DNA of 64,000 bases from CAJQQY01 sp045106765. GTDB lineage: Bacteria; Bacteroidota; Bacteroidia; Chitinophagales; Saprospiraceae. Positions 26,778 through 36,117 of the stretch are shown here, one piece after another (the first letter of the stretch is position 1; every line of letters starts with the position of its first letter). The position numbers and the translations under genes were made by a program. The notes beneath the pieces are model-generated. The model worked only from the letters and a program-made list of their open reading frames with translations. It searched no databases and was not told where the DNA came from. The stretch spans positions 1-64,000 of the forward strand of contig JBGCFD010000052.1 of assembly GCA_045106765.1 (NCBI GenBank). The letters run 5' to 3'.

Positions 26778-28007
26778 ATGATCAACACTACTTTTACCAT
26801 GAGAAATTATTTTTTTCTACTTCTATTATTCATCTGTTTTTCTTCCTTAAAAGCTGCAGATGGCAAACCTACTTTTCACGATGTTCCAGCGTTATCTGGT
26901 GATAATATTGTCACCCTTCTTTCTCGATATCAATTAAACGATCATCGCTGTAATTTCGAAAAATTCCACCTTTTAAATGAGACGAATCAGAGCACTAAAT
27001 TAAAAGCAGGAAAAAATTATAAGATTCCAGTTTTGATTTATAAATATAATGGCAAAAGTATTCGAACAACTATAGGAGTATCTGAGTGGGCACAAGCGAT
27101 TCGAATTAAAGAGTACAATGAATTTTTATTGGAAAATAAATTGCGACGACAAAGTGTTGTCAATAGTCAAATTCTTTGGGTGCCATTTCACGAACTAAAT
27201 TGCTTAGATCAAATAGTCAATCCAAATGAAATCGTCGTTCATAAAAGAGCAGTAAAAACGGAAAAGAAATATAAAGAGGCTCGCAAGTTTGGGATTTTTG
27301 GAAAAAAATATGCTCATGTACCTGTTGCAAGTAATCGACTCAAAGGAAAAGTTTTTTATATCGTAAGTGGACATGGTGGTCCGGACCCAGGAGCTATTGG
27401 TAAAAGAGGTAAGATGAATATGTGTGAAGATGAATATGCTTATGATATTTCCCTTCGTTTGACTCGAAATTTGATAGCTCATGGTGCAGTTGCTTACATG
27501 ATTACTCGAGATCCTAATGATGGAATTCGTGATGAAAATTTGTTACGATGTGATGAAGATGAATATTGTTATGGAGATTACGCCATTCCTCTTTCTCAAA
27601 AACAACGATTATTTCAGCGCTCGAATGCTATCAATATTTTATTTGACAAATATAAAAGCTTGGGTGTAAAAGATGAAGATCAGACGACCATCGTTCTTCA
27701 CATTGATTCACGTGGAAAAGGACAACGAGCAGATGTATTTTTTTACTACTATCCTGGCAGTTATGCTAGTTTAAATTTAGCCAAAAAAATCAAAAATAAG
27801 TTGGCTGCTAAATACAAGAAGTATCGAAAAAATGGACAATACCATGGTACTATTAAAGAAAGAGACTTGCACATGCTTCGAGAGACCAAAGGAAAATCAG
27901 TTTACATTGAACTTGGGAATATTCGAAACCGTGATGATCAACAGCGTTTTTTAAAAGACAATCGACAAGCTTTGGCTAATTGGATGTACGAAGCCTTAGC
28001 TTTCTAA
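26778..28007 (+). CDS. N-acetylmuramoyl-L-alanine amidase (amidase_3 type)
   Basis: The enzyme cuts the bond between muramic acid and the peptide stem in peptidoglycan. Of its 409 residues the first 25 or so are a signal peptide, with a possible second start at ATG 26799. Residues 30-170 are an uncharacterised N-terminal region, perhaps LysM-like (VPALSGDNIVTLLSRYQL). The amidase domain runs from about 192: VSGHGGPDPGAIG with the first zinc His, Glu in CEDEYAYDI, His in IVLHIDSRG and the catalytic Glu in SVYIELGNIRNRDD. All catalytic positions are present. The following lipoprotein gene is separated by a terminator-like hairpin. Confidence 0.9.
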   Translation: MINTTFTMRNYFFLLLLFICFSSLKAADGKPTFHDVPALSGDNIVTLLSRYQLNDHRCNFEKFHLLNETNQSTKLKAGKNYKIPVLIYKYNGKSIRTTIGVSEWAQAIRIKEYNEFLLENKLRRQSVVNSQILWVPFHELNCLDQIVNPNEIVVHKRAVKTEKKYKEARKFGIFGKKYAHVPVASNRLKGKVFYIVSGHGGPDPGAIGKRGKMNMCEDEYAYDISLRLTRNLIAHGAVAYMITRDPNDGIRDENLLRCDEDEYCYGDYAIPLSQKQRLFQRSNAINILFDKYKSLGVKDEDQTTIVLHIDSRGKGQRADVFFYYYPGSYASLNLAKKIKNKLAAKYKKYRKNGQYHGTIKERDLHMLRETKGKSVYIELGNIRNRDDQQRFLKDNRQALANWMYEALAF

Positions 28008-28014
28008 AATGAGA

Positions 28015-28049
28015 AGTCAGGAGTGAGATTAGTCGCTGCACTCCTGACT
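28015..28049 (+). terminator. hairpin terminator after the amidase, dispersed-repeat type
   Basis: AGTCAGGAGTG and CACTCCTGACT form an 11-bp stem with loop AGATTAGTCGCTG. The core GTCGCTGCACTC is shared with the right arm of the long inverted repeat near 7710. Confidence 0.7.
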
Positions 28050-28066
28050 CTTAAAATAAATAAATC

Positions 28067-28732
28067 ATGCACAAAAAAATCCTCCCTCCCCTTTCCATTT
28101 TGATTTTAATCCTTTTTATTTCCTGTAAAAAAAACGTTTGTCCACCTGATAAAAAATTAGGTGATTTAGATTTACGTTCAGCAACCTTGGAATTTAATCC
28201 TTACTCAGGAAATGAGAAATTGGTTTTTAAAAATACTGTTGGAGATAGTTTAATCTTACTTGCTCCAGATGGAAAAAAAGTAACTCGTGATCAATTATGT
28301 ATCAAAACTATTTGCACCGAGCCCAAAATAAAAGGTAATTCCACTTGCGAATATTTCGGTTCAGAAACTCATAGATTTATTTTCCGAGATGATGCTCAAA
28401 CTACTTTGATGGATTTATTATTTTTCTCTGAAGTCTATGAGGAGAATACTCAAAAATTTTATAGCATGATGCGTGTAGGATTTTCTACTGGAAATTATAT
28501 TTCGCAGGCAAGCACAGTTACAGATATTCAATTCTCTGAAAATTTTCTAGAATCTAAAACAGGGGTTAACCAATTTTTGATGGAAAAAAATTCTATCATT
28601 TTAAATGGAAAAGAATTTACCAACATTTTAGCCGCAGAAGAAGATGCAGTAAAATATTATTATTCCAAAACTCAAGGATTAATCGGATTTAAAACTCCAG
28701 ACGCCACTTGGAATCTTGATCGAGTTGAATAG
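28067..28732 (+). CDS. hypothetical lipoprotein
   Basis: A 221-residue protein with a lipoprotein signal (LILFISC, Cys about 20) and no family I recognise. Five further cysteines in the first 110 residues (CPP, LCIKTIC, STCEYF) could form disulfides after export. The rest is beta-prone. The ATG lies just behind the amidase terminator, so it may have its own promoter. Confidence 0.65.
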   Translation: MHKKILPPLSILILILFISCKKNVCPPDKKLGDLDLRSATLEFNPYSGNEKLVFKNTVGDSLILLAPDGKKVTRDQLCIKTICTEPKIKGNSTCEYFGSETHRFIFRDDAQTTLMDLLFFSEVYEENTQKFYSMMRVGFSTGNYISQASTVTDIQFSENFLESKTGVNQFLMEKNSIILNGKEFTNILAAEEDAVKYYYSKTQGLIGFKTPDATWNLDRVE

Positions 28733-28950
28733 ATTTTATTCAAAAATTACAACTCATCCCTTAAAATCAACAACTCATCAGAAAGTAGTATTTCTTTTTA
28801 TAAAAAACTCCCAAATTTATTACATCAATGGTCTACAGCCCATTTGATTTTCGTTTTATAATAAATAGTTTGGGTTAAGGATGAACCAATTTTAAAATTG
28901 CTTCATCCTTTTTTTCAACCTAAGAAACTTAAAGAATCAACTAATCTTCG

Positions 28951-28958
28951 TAATTTTA
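28951..28958 (+). promoter_or_regulatory. -7 element TAATTTTA for the LytS/LytTR operon
   Basis: TAATTTTA is a one-mismatch TAnnTTTG lying 5 bases before the ATG at 28963. If it is real, the messenger is nearly leaderless. Confidence 0.35.
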
Positions 28959-28962
28959 TTTT

Positions 28963-30048
28963 ATGGCTTATGTAAAAAACACCATAGGGTTTAATGATAA
29001 ATGGCTGATACTAATTGGAATTCCAATAATGGCATTTGTCATTAATATTATTATGTTTCCTGAACTTTTTTCAGTCGACAAGTATAGTTTTTTTAGACAT
29101 TGCTATACCATTGGAATAATTTATACAACTACTTACTGGATTATTTTTAGATATGCTACTGCATTTTTATTAAACTTTTTTCCAGAAGAAAATCAAATTT
29201 ATAAAAGGTTCGGTTACCAAATTGGTCTAATGATTTTTGGGTATTTTGTTATTAAAATTGTTATTGGCAATATTATCCATACTTGCGTTCCTGACGAATG
29301 GCATGAAAATCATAAAGAAGGAGGCATCTCCGAAGTTGTTGGAAGTTTTATGTCGATTTTTTTGATTTGGGCAATTTATGAAGGCATTATTTTTTATACC
29401 AAATTACAAAAATCAATTCAAGAAAAAGAGCAACTGCAAAGAGAAAATATTCAAAGCCAATTGGAAGGTTTAAAAAATCAAGTTAATCCACATTTCCTTT
29501 TTAATAGCTTAAACACCTTGACTTATTTAATTCCTGAGGAGCCAGACAAAGCAGTTAATTTTGTTCAAAAATTATCGAAGGTCTATCGCTATATTTTAGA
29601 AATTCGAGATCAGAAAATTGTGACTATCAGCGATGAATTAGAATTCTTAAATGCTTATGTTTTTTTATTAAAAGAAAGGTTTGGGGAAAATCTAAATATC
29701 AAAATTGACATTCCTAAAAATTATTATCAAAGTAAAATTGTTCCACTCTCTCTCCAAATTTTATTTGAAAATGTAATCAAACATAACATCATCTCTACAC
29801 AAAAACCTTTGATGATTAATGTATCAATAGAAAAAGATAAATTGATTGTAAAAAATAATTTGCAGAAAAAAAACCAAGTCATTTCTTCCACAAGTATGGG
29901 CTTGCAAAACATAAAAAACCGATACCAATTTTTCACTAAAAAAGAAGTTGATGTAATTGTTACTTCCGCTTCATTCTTAGTTGCATTACCGTTAGTAGAC
30001 CAATTGGTCATCGAAAAAGAACCATTACTCAAAACTACAAATATATGA
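28963..30048 (+). CDS. LytS/YehU-type sensor histidine kinase
   Basis: The 361-residue protein has four predicted membrane helices (about 12-32, 42-65, 82-105, 125-148), a short coiled coil, then the HPK7-type kinase core (His_kinase family PF06580). The phosphorylated histidine is in NQVNPHFLFNSLNTLTYL (about 176). Sensor input must come through the membrane part, as no soluble sensor domain exists. Its stop overlaps the start of the LytTR regulator by 4 bases, so the pair is translationally coupled. Confidence 0.92.
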   Translation: MAYVKNTIGFNDKWLILIGIPIMAFVINIIMFPELFSVDKYSFFRHCYTIGIIYTTTYWIIFRYATAFLLNFFPEENQIYKRFGYQIGLMIFGYFVIKIVIGNIIHTCVPDEWHENHKEGGISEVVGSFMSIFLIWAIYEGIIFYTKLQKSIQEKEQLQRENIQSQLEGLKNQVNPHFLFNSLNTLTYLIPEEPDKAVNFVQKLSKVYRYILEIRDQKIVTISDELEFLNAYVFLLKERFGENLNIKIDIPKNYYQSKIVPLSLQILFENVIKHNIISTQKPLMINVSIEKDKLIVKNNLQKKNQVISSTSMGLQNIKNRYQFFTKKEVDVIVTSASFLVALPLVDQLVIEKEPLLKTTNI

Positions 30049-30803
30049 AAACACTTATTATTGAAGACGAACGTCCTGCTGCACTTCGCTTAAAAAAATT
30101 GATTAGTGAGTGTGCACCTCAAGCTGAAATTCTAGAAGTAATTGATAGTGTCGAAGCTGCAGTTAAATGGTTAAATACTTTCGAACAGCCTGACTTAATT
30201 TTTATGGATATTCAGTTGGCAGATGGTTTAAGTTTTGATATTTTCCAACAAACCACTATCAAGTCTCCAGTCATTTTCACAACTGCTTATGATCAATATT
30301 CTTTAAAAGCTTTCAAGGTAAATAGTGTGGACTACTTACTCAAACCTATTGATCCAGAGGAACTTGCAAAGGCTATGAAAAAATATGAGGAAGTTTATCA
30401 TCAACCTCAAACTTATGATTCTTCTGCTATTGAAGCATTGCTCAATAATATTCAAAGTAAAAAATTCAAAGAGCGTTTCTTAGTAAAAACAGGTCAAGAA
30501 TTTTCTTACATTCCGATAGAGGACATTGCTTATTTTTACTCAGAGGACAAAATCGTTTGTGCTAAAAATGTCAATGGAAAAAGACATATTTTAGATTATA
30601 CTTTAGATCAATTAGAAGATTGTTTAGATCCAAGTTTTCATTTTAGAATTAATCGAAAGTATATCACCAAACTTTCTTCTATCAACAAAATCAATACTTA
30701 TTTTAATAGTCGACTCAAATTAGAATTATTGCCAAATCCAAATGATGAGGTTATTGTGAGTAGAGAAAGAGTCGGAAATTTTAAAGGCTGGCTAGACCAA
30801 TAA
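30045..30803 (+). CDS. LytTR family response regulator
   Basis: A 252-residue regulator. The receiver domain (1-120) has acidic residues at IEDERPAA, the phosphorylated Asp in DLIFMDIQLADG (about 55), and Thr/Lys in IFTTAYDQY and DYLLKPID. The LytTR DNA-binding domain occupies about 150-250 (IPIEDIAYFYSEDKIV, FHFRINRKYITKL). Overlap with the kinase makes them a cognate pair. Targets cannot be inferred from this window. Confidence 0.94.
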   Translation: MKTLIIEDERPAALRLKKLISECAPQAEILEVIDSVEAAVKWLNTFEQPDLIFMDIQLADGLSFDIFQQTTIKSPVIFTTAYDQYSLKAFKVNSVDYLLKPIDPEELAKAMKKYEEVYHQPQTYDSSAIEALLNNIQSKKFKERFLVKTGQEFSYIPIEDIAYFYSEDKIVCAKNVNGKRHILDYTLDQLEDCLDPSFHFRINRKYITKLSSINKINTYFNSRLKLELLPNPNDEVIVSRERVGNFKGWLDQ

Positions 30804-30863
30804 AAAAGTATTTTGTCTGAGTTAGATTAAGTTTTAAAGAAATCAAGTAAGGTTTTTCCAGAC

Positions 30864-32060
30864 CTATTCTGAAAGTTTTTTAACCAAACGAAACATAAAT
30901 TCCACGCCTTGATCTAATTGTTCTTTCGCGATAAATTCATTGGCTCGATGTGCCTGAGCAATATCTCCTGGCCCACAAATTACTGTTTCAAATCCTGCAT
31001 TAGAAAATTGTCCTGCCTCTGCTGCATAAGACACCGTTGTCAATTTATCAACTCCAGACAACTCTCGAATTAAAGGAACAATAGACAAATGTTCGGGAGT
31101 ATCCAATGGAGGAACATCCGAATGATCTAACTCAGTTTCTATTTTAAAATCTGCAAATTTTGACTGATTACATTTTTCCAAATCACTACAATACGCTTTA
31201 AATTCTGCTAAAATTTCTGTGCTTTTATCCATTGGAATTACTCGACAATCCCAATTAAAACTAGCTTTGTCTGCAACAATATTTGGAGCAATTCCACTTT
31301 TTTCAAAAATCCCACAATGAATCGAAGTATGTGGTGGGGTAAATCTTTCATCGGTTCGACCATCCTCAACCAACCGATTCATTTTATTTTCTAGCCATAA
31401 AATTAGGCGAGCTGCTTCGTTGATCGCACTTACTTCCGTTCGGATTCTACTGCTATGCCCTGCCGATCCATTGACATGAGTTTTATAAACGACAATTCCT
31501 TTTTGACCAACGACCGGTTGCATCATCGATGGCTCACCAATGATGGCGTACTTAGGTTTTTCAGTATAAGTTGATTTGATATGTTCTGCTAATTCTGGAG
31601 CTGCCAAACAGCCAATTTCTTCATCATAAGAAAATGCAAAATAAATGGGTTTTTTTAAATCTGCTTTTTGCATTTCAGGAAGTGCGGCTAGACAACACGC
31701 CAAAAATCCTTTCATATCGCAAGAGCCACGAGCATATAATTTTCCATCATTTTTATCTATTAAAACAAATGGATCAGTCGTCCATGTTTGCCCTTCAACG
31801 GGAACAACATCTTGATGTCCCGACAAAATTACTCCTCCATCAACAGCTGGTCCAATACGACAATGTATAGACCTTTTGTTGCCTTCCTCGTTGGGTACAT
31901 TAGTAAATTCTACGCCATGTTCCTTCAAATAATTTTCGATCCATTCAGCAATTGGAATATTGCTTTCCCCTCCAAGAACTGGAAATGAAACTAATTTAGA
32001 AAGAATTTCAACTGCTTTTATTTGACTTCCTTTTAAAATTTCTTGATTTGTAAGTACCAT
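30864..32060 (-). CDS. acetylornithine deacetylase-like M20 peptidase
   Basis: This 398-residue zinc enzyme resembles ArgE, which hydrolyses N-acetylornithine to ornithine. Metal and catalytic residues are in LSGHQDVVPVEGQ (His about 77), ARGSCDMKGFLAC (Asp about 110) and FAFSYDEEIGCLAAPE (Glu pair about 144). The dimerisation domain follows (GHSSRIRTEVSAINEAARLI). No other arginine genes are near. Neighbours are a transporter and an isoaspartyl peptidase, so a role in amino-acid or dipeptide use is also possible. Confidence 0.85.
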   Translation of the reverse strand: MVLTNQEILKGSQIKAVEILSKLVSFPVLGGESNIPIAEWIENYLKEHGVEFTNVPNEEGNKRSIHCRIGPAVDGGVILSGHQDVVPVEGQTWTTDPFVLIDKNDGKLYARGSCDMKGFLACCLAALPEMQKADLKKPIYFAFSYDEEIGCLAAPELAEHIKSTYTEKPKYAIIGEPSMMQPVVGQKGIVVYKTHVNGSAGHSSRIRTEVSAINEAARLILWLENKMNRLVEDGRTDERFTPPHTSIHCGIFEKSGIAPNIVADKASFNWDCRVIPMDKSTEILAEFKAYCSDLEKCNQSKFADFKIETELDHSDVPPLDTPEHLSIVPLIRELSGVDKLTTVSYAAEAGQFSNAGFETVICGPGDIAQAHRANEFIAKEQLDQGVEFMFRLVKKLSE

Positions 32061-32078
32061 GTTATAATTTTATTTTAT

Positions 32079-32681
32079 TTATTTTTTTGGAAAATTCATT
32101 CTAGGAAGTGGTTCTCTATTTTTTAAAAAACGATCAAACCATGCGGTGACTTCTTCATCTTTTTCTTTCTCAAATTCGCTAATGCGATGGTCTGCACCTT
32201 CAAATATTTTAAGACGATAAGGGATTCTATATTCTTCAAATTTTAATGCCATCTCTAAAGCATTGGTGGATTTCACTCTCCAATCTGCATTTCCATGTAG
32301 TAGTAAAATGGGAACATTTCCGGGAAATTTATCAGCAAAAAAAACTGCTGACCTTTTCTTTAATTCTGTTTCCTTATTTTTCCAATAATCAGGAATTAAT
32401 TCTGCGTAAACATGAGTTTCCATTCCTAGTCGATCAATTTTAGTTAAATCTGAATTGCCAGCTGCATTTACAGCAGCCTTAATTTTATTAGTTTTGGTCA
32501 AGGTCAAATAAGTTATTTCAAAAAAATCGATACTGTCTAAATAATTATATTCAGGTCCAATTAAAATATGACTTAAAGAATCTTTAATTGTCAGTCTGAC
32601 TTTACTTATAATCTTTGCATCTTGAGAATAACCGACTGAAGAGAGTCCAAAAATTAAAATTATTGTTATCCAATTTCTCAC
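32079..32681 (-). CDS. degenerate S9-type (prolyl oligopeptidase) C-terminal domain, catalytic serine lost
   Basis: A 200-residue exported protein (signal peptide ending SSVGYSQ). Its C-terminal 130 residues match the end of S9 peptidases: TYLTLTKTNKIKAAVNAAG, the Asp region PILLLHGNADWRVKSTNAL and the His region GADHRISEFEKEK. The GxSxGG nucleophile elbow that should precede the TYLTL segment is replaced by YLDSIDFFEI, and the propeller and first half of the hydrolase are missing. It is therefore a shortened relic or a repurposed non-enzyme. The start codon and signal peptide are intact. It lies 18 bases upstream of the argE-like gene, with which it probably shares a transcript. Confidence 0.7.
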   Translation of the reverse strand: MRNWITIILIFGLSSVGYSQDAKIISKVRLTIKDSLSHILIGPEYNYLDSIDFFEITYLTLTKTNKIKAAVNAAGNSDLTKIDRLGMETHVYAELIPDYWKNKETELKKRSAVFFADKFPGNVPILLLHGNADWRVKSTNALEMALKFEEYRIPYRLKIFEGADHRISEFEKEKDEEVTAWFDRFLKNREPLPRMNFPKK

Positions 32682-32744
32682 ATTTATACTTTTTATGAAA
32701 AATGTAATTGTATTGTTATAAATATCCAGTAATTCAAATATTCA

Positions 32745-34124
32745 TTAACTCCAACCTATTGCCACCGCAAACATCAAAAATCCCCAAGCCAAAACAAGTA
32801 TCCATCCACACAAAGGAAAAATAAATCGCAACCAACGATCAAACGGAACTCGACACATACTCAACATCGCAATTAATCCCCCTAAGGTTGGGTTTACAAT
32901 ATTCGTCACGCCATCTCCAATTTGAAATGCCAAGATAGTGGTCTGCCTTGTCAGTCCAACCAAGTCTCCAACTGGAATCATAATCGGAAGTGTCGCAAGT
33001 GCTTGTCCGCTTCCAGATGGAATAAATAGATTCATGATACTTTGTGCAATCGACATCAAAAATGCGGAGGCATAAATTGGTAATTCCACTAAAATATTCG
33101 ACAACTCAAAAGCAATCGTATCACTAATATTTCCTGATTCTAAAATCACTCGAATCGAAGTAGCATAGCCAACCATAAATGCTCCGGGAGCAACTACAGC
33201 AATTGATTTCAAAGTTGTTTCGCTAATTTCTTTACTCGACATTCTAGCAGCAATTCCAACCACTATTGCAATCATAATAAAGATGGAAGAAATCTCAATC
33301 AGATACCATTTATAATTAAAAATCCCAAACAACATCATCCCTAAACCAGCCAAAAATATTCCTAAAACTAACCAATTATTGGTAGTCATAGAATAAGTTT
33401 GAATATCCTTAGTCAAACCTAACCCTGAAGCATCTAATCCATATCCCAAACTTTTATCGGGGTTATTTAGTGCTTTTTTAAAATAACGAACATTATAAAA
33501 TGCTAACATCGACAATCCCATCAAACATAAAACAGACCGCAAAGTAGCTCCCGAAAAAATCGGCATCTCTGCTATCTGATGACCAATCCCAACGGTGTAC
33601 GGATTAAAAGGAGAAAGTCCAAAACCAACTGTAATTCCACCTACCGAAATCCCTGCTGCTAAAATCAAATCGCCTCCTAATGCCAAGGATAAAACCGCCG
33701 CAATTGGAACAAGTGCAATATTATTTTCATAACCAACAAATACTCCCAATGCTCCAAAAACAAAAGTCATCACAACCACTATCAAATACTTTCGTTCCAA
33801 TCCCATATTTTTAATAATCGATCCAACTGTATTTTCAATCATTTTTGATTTCTCCAACATCCCAAACATAATCCCTCCTGCGAAGACTACAAAAATAATA
33901 TCCGAAGCTGTTTTGAATCCTTTGGACAATGAATTAAACATTCCCAAAATACTAACAGGGGTCGCCTTTATTATTTTGTAGGATTCAGGAACAACTCTAA
34001 GTTTTTTATCAATTAATTCTCTTTCATAAAGTCCCGCTGGAAGCAAGTAACTCATTAAAGTCGCTAATATAATAATGCCGAAAAGCATAGCGACTGGATG
34101 AGGAATTTTTTCATACCATTTCAT
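32745..34124 (-). CDS. YfcC family carrier (C4-dicarboxylate/amino-acid type)
   Basis: A polytopic inner-membrane protein of 459 residues, about 12 helices. The family is recognisable from MKWYEKIPHPVAMLFGIII, GYENNIALVPIAAVLSLALGG and GLSPFNPYTVGIGHQ, with a second re-entrant region FIPSGSGQALATLPIMIPVG. YfcC proteins belong to the DcuC/ArsB-like carriers; substrates include dicarboxylates and amino acids in different relatives. Clustering with an M20 deacetylase and a divergent isoaspartyl peptidase favours an amino-acid or dipeptide substrate, an inference only. Confidence 0.82.
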   Translation of the reverse strand: MKWYEKIPHPVAMLFGIIILATLMSYLLPAGLYERELIDKKLRVVPESYKIIKATPVSILGMFNSLSKGFKTASDIIFVVFAGGIMFGMLEKSKMIENTVGSIIKNMGLERKYLIVVVMTFVFGALGVFVGYENNIALVPIAAVLSLALGGDLILAAGISVGGITVGFGLSPFNPYTVGIGHQIAEMPIFSGATLRSVLCLMGLSMLAFYNVRYFKKALNNPDKSLGYGLDASGLGLTKDIQTYSMTTNNWLVLGIFLAGLGMMLFGIFNYKWYLIEISSIFIMIAIVVGIAARMSSKEISETTLKSIAVVAPGAFMVGYATSIRVILESGNISDTIAFELSNILVELPIYASAFLMSIAQSIMNLFIPSGSGQALATLPIMIPVGDLVGLTRQTTILAFQIGDGVTNIVNPTLGGLIAMLSMCRVPFDRWLRFIFPLCGWILVLAWGFLMFAVAIGWS

Positions 34125-34215
34125 AAATTAGAATATATTTCGTTTTACTTTTTATTTAAAAAATGAAAATAGAAAAGTTTTTGCAACCATTACAATTTAA
34201 TTACAATCCGTTTTT

Positions 34216-34223
34216 TAATTTTG
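34216..34223 (+). promoter_or_regulatory. -7 element TAATTTTG for the isoaspartyl peptidase gene
   Basis: TAATTTTG matches TAnnTTTG exactly and lies 13 bases before the ATG, predicting a very short leader. Confidence 0.55.
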
Positions 34224-34236
34224 GAAAAAAGATTTT

Positions 34237-35145
34237 ATGGAAAAAAGAAAACCAAAATTAATTGTTCATGGTGGTGCTTGGAATATTCCTGAGGAATACT
34301 GGACAGCACATTTGCAAGGCGTAGAAAAATCGGTGGCTGACATTTATCCAAAATTATTGAATGGAATGAGTGCACTAGATGCCGTTGAGTTGGCTGTTAA
34401 TATATTGGAAGAAGACCCCACTTTTGATGCAGGACGAGGTGCCTTTTTAAATGAAGTTGGAGAAATAGAATTAGATGCAATTATCATGGATGGACAAACC
34501 TTAGATTTTGGAGCAGTAGGTGCTTTACAAAATATTTTAAATCCAGTAAGTGTTGCTCGACATGTAATGGAAAAAACAGAACATGCTATTTTGGTCGGAA
34601 CAGGTGCTTTGGATTTTGCAAAAAAAATGGGATTCCAAGAATTAGCCCCTGAAGAACTATTGACAGAACGAGAGTTAGTTTTTTTCCAAAAAATAAAAAA
34701 CGATGAGCAATTTTTAACGCATCATCCTTTCTCTGGTGATTTACCAAGTGATACAGTTGGCGCAGTTGCAATGGATAAAAATGGAAATTTAGCAGTTGCA
34801 ACTTCAACTGGAGGAACTGCTCGAAAATTGCGAGGTCGTGTCGGTGATAGTCCGATTATTGGTTCGGGTGCCTATGCTGATAATTCAACTGGTGCAGCTT
34901 CCACTACTGGCTGGGGTGAGTCAATTATGAAAGTGACTTTGAGTAAAACAGTCTGTGATTTTTTCACTTCAAAAAATGCAATGGATGCAGCACAGGAAGG
35001 AATTAACATTTTACAAAATCGAGTGAATGGTTTGGGAGGAGTAATTGGAATTAATCTAAATGGGGAATATGCTTTTGCTTATAATACACCGAGAATGGCT
35101 ATGGCTTATGCAAAGGAAAATGGAGAAATTTTTAAATCTATTTAA
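34237..35145 (+). CDS. isoaspartyl peptidase / plant-type L-asparaginase
   Basis: An Ntn-hydrolase of 302 residues made as one chain and cleaved before its nucleophile threonine in SDTVGAVAMDKNGNLAVAT (Thr about 172). Other signatures are the N-terminal LIVHGGAWNIP, EEDPTFDAGRGAFLNE, and GRVGDSPIIGSGAYAD with the substrate-binding Arg and Asp. It removes isoaspartyl residues from peptides and may hydrolyse asparagine. Divergent from the YfcC carrier. Confidence 0.93.
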   Translation: MEKRKPKLIVHGGAWNIPEEYWTAHLQGVEKSVADIYPKLLNGMSALDAVELAVNILEEDPTFDAGRGAFLNEVGEIELDAIIMDGQTLDFGAVGALQNILNPVSVARHVMEKTEHAILVGTGALDFAKKMGFQELAPEELLTERELVFFQKIKNDEQFLTHHPFSGDLPSDTVGAVAMDKNGNLAVATSTGGTARKLRGRVGDSPIIGSGAYADNSTGAASTTGWGESIMKVTLSKTVCDFFTSKNAMDAAQEGINILQNRVNGLGGVIGINLNGEYAFAYNTPRMAMAYAKENGEIFKSI

Positions 35146-35193
35146 CTTAAATTCTTGTTCAAAATAACTTATAAATAATTATGAACAAGAACT

Positions 35194-35201
35194 TATATTT
35201 G
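35194..35201 (+). promoter_or_regulatory. -7 element TATATTTG for the Dabb gene
   Basis: An exact TAnnTTTG match 31 bases before the ATG at 35233. Confidence 0.55.
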
Positions 35202-35232
35202 TAACTATTCAACTGTTCTAAAAATACACAAT

Positions 35233-35691
35233 ATGAAAAATCTCATCACCTTATTTTTACTCATTTCATTTTTATTTGGTTGCCAAAATCCAAATCTTCA
35301 ACTAGAAAAAGAATTATCAGAAACCAAAGCTCGATTAGTTGCTGCTAAATCTGCCTTAGAAAAAGTAAATCCAACCACGAAGACTTCCTTAGTTCATGAA
35401 GTTTATTTTAATCTAAAAGATGATCTTACCAAAGATCAAAAAGAAGAATTTCATCAAAATATTTTAAAGTTAAAGGACATTCCAGAAGTGCAAAATTTAG
35501 TAGTGGGAGATTTTAAAAATCTAAATGATCCTCGTGCACTAGCTGATTACGAAATTAAAATGTCAATGGAATTCCAAAGTGAAAAAGAATATGCTGAATA
35601 TCAAGCACATCCCATACATTTAAGTTTGAAAAAGGCTGCAGGTGATATTGTTGCCGCACCTCCTGTGACTTATGATTTTATCAAAAAATAA
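35233..35691 (+). CDS. Dabb (stress-responsive A/B barrel) domain lipoprotein
   Basis: The 152-residue protein has a lipoprotein signal (LFGCQNPN, Cys about 17), a short helical linker, then a Dabb dimeric alpha/beta barrel (about 55-150) recognisable from LVHEVYFNLKDDLTKDQ, DYEIKMSMEFQSEKEYAEY and HPIHLSLKKAAG. Dabb domains occur in small enzymes and stress-linked proteins; a lipid-anchored form is common in Bacteroidota. Activity unknown. Confidence 0.85.
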   Translation: MKNLITLFLLISFLFGCQNPNLQLEKELSETKARLVAAKSALEKVNPTTKTSLVHEVYFNLKDDLTKDQKEEFHQNILKLKDIPEVQNLVVGDFKNLNDPRALADYEIKMSMEFQSEKEYAEYQAHPIHLSLKKAAGDIVAAPPVTYDFIKK

Positions 35692-35791
35692 TTTTTATCT
35701 AGTTGAAACTTTATAGTTTTTTCCTTTGTTAGTTCGATAGCAATTAATACATTTGCGATTCAATCGTAGAAATTAATTTTTTCTAAAACCA

Positions 35792-35865
35792 GGCCTCGTA
35801 GTTCAACTGGATAGAATTTCGGATTTCGGCTCCGAAGGTTGCAGGTTCGAACCCTGCCGAGGTCA
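35792..35865 (+). tRNA. tRNA-Arg (TCG anticodon)
   Basis: The 74-base cloverleaf has acceptor arms GGCCTCG and CGAGGTC (one G-T pair), the anticodon stem TCGGA/TCCGA with loop TTTCGGC (anticodon TCG), and the T arm GCAGGTTCGAACCCTGC. The discriminator is A and CCA is not encoded. Confidence 0.95.
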
Positions 35866-35871
35866 CACACA

Positions 35872-35907
35872 ATGCGTAACTTACTGAATATCAGAAAGTT
35901 ACGCATT
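35872..35907 (+). terminator. terminator after tRNA-Arg
   Basis: ATGCGTAACTT and AAGTTACGCAT form an 11-bp stem followed by TTTCATTTTCATT, directly after the tRNA. Confidence 0.85.
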
Positions 35908-36117
35908 TTCATTTTCATTAGGGTAAATAATTCAGGTTTTCCCCGCTTTTCTTTTAGCTTCTCCTCCTTGCCTAGGATTTTTATCATCACTTCAATAGTC
36001 GCATGGTAAATCCTTTACGAGGAGTCAGAAATCCAGAAAAGTTAGATTCCTGTTATAATTATATCCAATAAAAGGATAAGATATTTTTTATGAATGTGTT
36101 TCTTAAATTTTTGTTTA

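Noticed and set aside
35760..35990. Minus-strand open frame across tRNA-Arg
   Set aside because: It overlaps a well-formed tRNA and its terminator, so it is not a real gene.
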